From Bacteroidota bacterium (GTDB lineage: Bacteria > Bacteroidota > Bacteroidia > Chitinophagales > Chitinophagaceae), in contig JAPLEI010000006.1 in NCBI GenBank assembly GCA_026391195.1, forward strand, positions 1 to 37,065: a stretch of 37,065 bases of DNA, in the 5' to 3' direction. A program made the translations under genes and the position numbers. This document shows, one piece after another, positions 34,901 to 37,065 of this stretch. The notes below the pieces were generated by a model, which ran no database searches, had not been told where the DNA came from, and saw nothing but the letters and a program-made list of their open reading frames with translations. Each line of letters begins with the position of its first letter. Position 1 is the stretch's first letter.

Positions 34901-35329
34901 GCAAGGCTTACCGATATTATCTCCTCCGAACAACTCAATGCTGCTACTCACTATCAGGCAGATCAGTTGGCTAATGTGGTGTTGTTGAACGATGGCCAAC
35001 AACATTTTACCCTAAAGCCCCTGCCCTGGTTGGCCCAGCTAAGCAGTATGCGGGATGCGGTGGTAGTGGATGCAAATGGCGATCAGTTGCCCGATGTGCT
35101 GATGGTTGGCAATTTTTATGAGTCCAATATTCAAATGGGCAGGTACGATGCAGACTTTGGAACAATTCTTCTGAATAAGGGGAAAGGAAGTTTCACCGCC
35201 GAAAACATAAATGGACTAACCATCAAAGGTCAATCCAGACGAATACTACCTATTCAAATTAAAGGGAAACCCTCATGGTTAGTGGCGCGAAATAATGATA
35301 AAGCCATGCTAATTCAGTTTGCGCAATAG
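31988..35329 (+). CDS. Giant ASPIC/VCBS (FG-GAP) repeat lipoprotein 2
   Basis: 1113 residues, a full-length paralogue of the preceding protein with the same order of parts. The lipobox VITGC lipidates C23, the shared YFYNGGGVGAGDFNNDGLVD opening sits at the same place, and about thirteen calcium-loop motifs follow (DINHDGWLD, DYDLDGDLD, DFNHDGYPD, DVDRDGWVD, DVDGDGDLD and others). The ASPIC/UnbV segment begins near residue 557 (VRGFQSSMEVPLLIGYG, then LIWPDH). The start codon overlaps the upstream stop. The gene ends 29 bp before the stop of a convergent gene. It may form a hetero-complex with protein 1 (inference from coupling and similar length). Confidence 0.92.
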   Translation: MKLITRIYNGFSVLLLIVVITGCKQQTNQLPALFEILDSSKTGLHFANRLHPTDSLNMFSYMYFYNGGGVGAGDFNNDGLVDVFFSANQGANTLYLNKGNLHFEDVSSQSGITNDGGWSTGVSIVDINHDGWLDIYVCRVGDFVSLHAGNQLWICKGLNKNGTPVYEESAAKYGLDFKGFCTQAAFFDYDLDGDLDCFLLNHSVHRNGSFAPRANFLGTYHPLSGDRMYRNNGEHFTDVTKASGINSSAISYGLGIAISDFNHDGYPDLYIGNDFHENDYLYINQKNGRFSEELTSQIMHTSQFSMGVDIADVTNDGYPEIISMDMLPSDPYILKRSLGEDEFDIFNYKIAAGYNHQYTRNNLQLNRRNGMFSEAGLYAGIFATDWSWAPLWMDIDNDGKKDLFISNGIPKRMNDMDYVNFVSNEEVQQKISTNSLNEKDLALVNKFPEIKIPNRLFLNTGELKFADLGSRISNNQPTYSNGAVYADFDNDGDLDVMVNNIDQAALLYKNNQNAFSGDTAYSVTLQLRGEMGNPRAIGASVILFYPGELRTYEKYPVRGFQSSMEVPLLIGYGKKLPDSAWLIWPDHTCEKINWRLSDKQITYTYKKGLPKFNDQLILSRWKEPAKPMVDITQQMGLDANHIENVFGEFDREPLIPHMLSTEGPTAAVADVNGDGLQDIYLGSSRDQVAQLFLQQKDGHFVKKREPAFEADSVYEETGAVFADVDRDGWVDLIVSSGGNEFFGPHPNLLPRIYHNDGKGNFSKTIGTLPDIFVNASSVAAADINADGAIDLIIGGRNIPYEYGAPARSYILMNKGKGIFKDETAKVAPELSSIAMVTHVCVTDLNHDQQPDLIIATEWDGIYSFINQKGSFVKQQITDQKGWWNFVLPLDVDGDGDLDLVAGNLGLNSRLKATKQEPLNLYVGDFDGNDRKEQLLTYYLEGREIPFNNKDELQRQLPSLKKKYLYAADFAKARLTDIISSEQLNAATHYQADQLANVVLLNDGQQHFTLKPLPWLAQLSSMRDAVVVDANGDQLPDVLMVGNFYESNIQMGRYDADFGTILLNKGKGSFTAENINGLTIKGQSRRILPIQIKGKPSWLVARNNDKAMLIQFAQ

Positions 35330-35358
35330 TGGGGGCATTAGCAGAACCAACCTGGCGA

Positions 35359-36300
35359 TTAATAAACTGGTTCGTACAAGCGGGTAATCCATCTGCTGCT
35401 ATCTGTTTGCAACATTCTATCAGTAACTAACATGGTAAAACTCATAGCCATGGAAGTTTTTTTATAATCTTGAAAGTACTGTTTTAACTGAGCGGCGGCC
35501 CATTTTACCTTATTTTCCCCTCCCAACACTTCCGTAACCATAAAGGAGCCCTTTACCATATATTTTAGCGAAAAATTATTTTTTTCTGGAATGCGGGTAG
35601 TAACAGGAACGCCTGCCATCAATTGAAATTGCTGATCATCATAACGGGTAACATTGTAAATCGGGCTGCCGGTTGGCTTGGTTCCTTGGGCAGTTATATA
35701 GGCTTCTATTTTTCTAATTAGGGCGTAACGTTCCATTTGATTCGGAACCGAACGAGTGAGCACACGGGCTGTAACAAATAGCGTGTCGGGTAATTGTGTT
35801 CTTTCAATGTTAATTCCATATACTTTTTCAATATGAGAGAAAAACCGGGCGCATGAGTTGAGGGCGGTATCCATTTGTTCTTTGATTGATCGGGCTTTCC
35901 AATAATTATTAATCCGCTGGAACGGATTGTTCCCACTTTCTAGTTGGCAGGTCCATTCTATTCCCGTTGAATCGGTCCGAAGGGGTACTAGCGACAAGCG
36001 GCTAAGCAAAGCCGGATCAGTATTCCGCTGGATGGCTATTTCTACCGATTTATAAAACTTTTGCGATAAGGTGAATGTATAATCTTGTTGTTGAAATCTG
36101 GCCGGGCGAAACTTGTTAAGCTCAGTATTCGGCCACCAAGCAGGCCACTGAGCCTCATCCAGCAGCAATCGCTCAATTGCTACGTCGGGACTATGGGCGA
36201 TTTTAGCCGCAGAAATCATAATTCGGGAGGGTATCAGTAAGTAGATAAGTGCAATGGCAGCCAAAACAAAGCCGATAACTAGAAACAATACCTTTTTCAT
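35359..36300 (-). CDS. Membrane-anchored SRPBCC plus GyrI-like effector-binding domain protein
   Basis: 313 residues. An N-terminal hydrophobic segment (about 4-24) acts as anchor or signal. Residues about 30-150 look like an SRPBCC/START-type domain (SPDVAIERLLLDEAQWPAWWPN). Residues about 165-310 resemble the GyrI/AraC effector-binding fold (GSPIYNVTRYDDQQFQLMAGVPV). There is no DNA-binding domain. Such proteins may bind small hydrophobic ligands; the ligand is unknown. It lies between the second and third ASPIC/VCBS genes on the opposite strand, so it interrupts what would otherwise be a three-gene tandem array. Confidence 0.7.
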   Translation of the reverse strand: MKKVLFLVIGFVLAAIALIYLLIPSRIMISAAKIAHSPDVAIERLLLDEAQWPAWWPNTELNKFRPARFQQQDYTFTLSQKFYKSVEIAIQRNTDPALLSRLSLVPLRTDSTGIEWTCQLESGNNPFQRINNYWKARSIKEQMDTALNSCARFFSHIEKVYGINIERTQLPDTLFVTARVLTRSVPNQMERYALIRKIEAYITAQGTKPTGSPIYNVTRYDDQQFQLMAGVPVTTRIPEKNNFSLKYMVKGSFMVTEVLGGENKVKWAAAQLKQYFQDYKKTSMAMSFTMLVTDRMLQTDSSRWITRLYEPVY

Positions 36301-36444
36301 ACGATGTATCCTTTTGGAACGTGTAAAATTACAGATAATCCGCTATGGTACTCTTTGTTCACGTAGGTTTGTTCTATTTTGTAGGGGCTGCGGAACAAAA
36401 TGAAGCAATTATGGCTATTACTGAAAATTAGCCCTTAAAAAAGA

Positions 36445-36452
36445 TAACTTTG
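36445..36452 (+). promoter_or_regulatory. TAnnTTTG -7 box for the third ASPIC/VCBS gene
   Basis: TAACTTTG is a perfect match to the Bacteroidota -7 consensus and ends 31 nt before the ATG at 36484, the same distance as at the second susC. No convincing -33 TTG is seen at 17-23 bp upstream. Confidence 0.55.
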
Positions 36453-36483
36453 TTTATTAAACCTTTCTGCCTTGCTTGCCAAA

Positions 36484-37065
36484 ATGAATAAGCATTTCTG
36501 GATAATTGTGTTAGCAATAGCGGTATTATTTACTGCTTGCAGGCGCAGTTCTGCGGATTCCGGGGAGGCAGTATTTTCGTTGTTATCTCCCCAGCAAACG
36601 GGTATCGATTTTGAGAACACGGTAACAGATTCCCGTGAAATGAATATTCTCAATTATCATAATTTTTATAATGGGGGAGGGGTTGCTATTGGCGATTTAA
36701 ACAACGATGGACTGCCCGATATGGTATTAACTGCCAATCAGCTTTCTTGTAAAATTTATTTTAATTCAGGGGGTCTTCGCTTTCGGGAAGCAACTAAGGA
36801 ATCGGGTTTTATTAGTAAACATAGCTGGCATACCGGTGTTACATTGGCTGATGTAAACAGCGATGGTTGGTTGGACATATATATATGCAATGCCGGAATA
36901 CTCCCCGGCGACGACCGCTCGAATGAACTATTTATCAACCAGAAAAATGGTACTTTTCTCGAGCAGGCACATCAATATGGATTAGATGATAAAGGGGCGT
37001 CTACCCAAGCTACCTTTTTTGATTATGATCATGATGGTGATTTAGATTGTTTTGTATTAAATAAC
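36484..37065 (+). CDS. ASPIC/VCBS (FG-GAP) repeat lipoprotein 3, 3' end outside the window
   Basis: 194 codons are visible before the right edge. The signal peptide MNKHFWIIVLAIAVLFTAC gives a lipobox with lipidated C19. The next residues (GIDFENTVTDSREMN, then NFYNGGGVAIGDLNNDGLPD) align with the starts of proteins 1 and 2, and three calcium-loop motifs are present (DLNNDGLPD, DVNSDGWLD, DYDHDGDLD). It is therefore a third paralogue, probably also about 1100 residues long. It has its own -7 box because the convergent SRPBCC-type gene separates it from the first two. Confidence 0.9.
   Translation, partial: MNKHFWIIVLAIAVLFTACRRSSADSGEAVFSLLSPQQTGIDFENTVTDSREMNILNYHNFYNGGGVAIGDLNNDGLPDMVLTANQLSCKIYFNSGGLRFREATKESGFISKHSWHTGVTLADVNSDGWLDIYICNAGILPGDDRSNELFINQKNGTFLEQAHQYGLDDKGASTQATFFDYDHDGDLDCFVLNN

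Overview
The window comes from a Bacteroidota chromosome, most likely a Chitinophagales/Chitinophagaceae-type environmental bacterium (an inference). Supporting signs are two SusC/SusD pairs, an array of large ASPIC/VCBS lipoproteins, TAnnTTTG-type -7 promoter boxes, weak Shine-Dalgarno signals and moderately AT-rich DNA. No rRNA, tRNA, CRISPR array, transposase or phage gene was seen.

Region 1 (1-16788) is a polysaccharide utilisation locus aimed at a sulfated, uronic-acid-containing polymer. On the minus strand, a LacI-type regulator is followed after 11 bp by a large two-domain PL6 lyase (alginate lyase / chondroitinase B family) that runs off the left edge. Divergent from them, a plus-strand operon of about 13 kb encodes a KdgF-like cupin, SusC, SusD and five consecutive Cys-type S1 sulfatases of at least four different sequence types. 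The logic is: SusCD captures oligosaccharides, sulfatases strip sulfate, PL6 cleaves uronate linkages by beta-elimination to give 4,5-unsaturated ends, and KdgF helps linearise the released unsaturated uronate. A PF05426-type lyase (PL5/PL38-like) at 18817-20016 probably belongs to the same pathway, although it is separated from the operon by two lipid-metabolism genes.

Region 2 (16845-23545) is a mixed housekeeping or accessory block. It holds a diacylglycerol-kinase-like lipid kinase divergent from an App1-type phosphatidate-phosphatase-like protein (opposite predicted reactions), the PF05426 lyase, a DUF421/YetF-like membrane protein, an exported class V aminotransferase, a DUF1543 protein and an exported class A beta-lactamase-like serine hydrolase.

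Region 3 (23546-37065) starts with a second SusC/SusD pair that has a recognisable -7 box, a clear intrinsic terminator and codon use that looks tuned for high expression. Two giant, translationally coupled ASPIC/VCBS-repeat lipoproteins follow, then a convergent membrane-anchored SRPBCC/GyrI-like protein, then a third ASPIC/VCBS-type lipoprotein that runs off the right edge behind its own -7 box. This region encodes no recognisable carbohydrate-active enzyme. A SusCD importer next to large calcium-motif propeller-like lipoproteins is the least explained system in the window.
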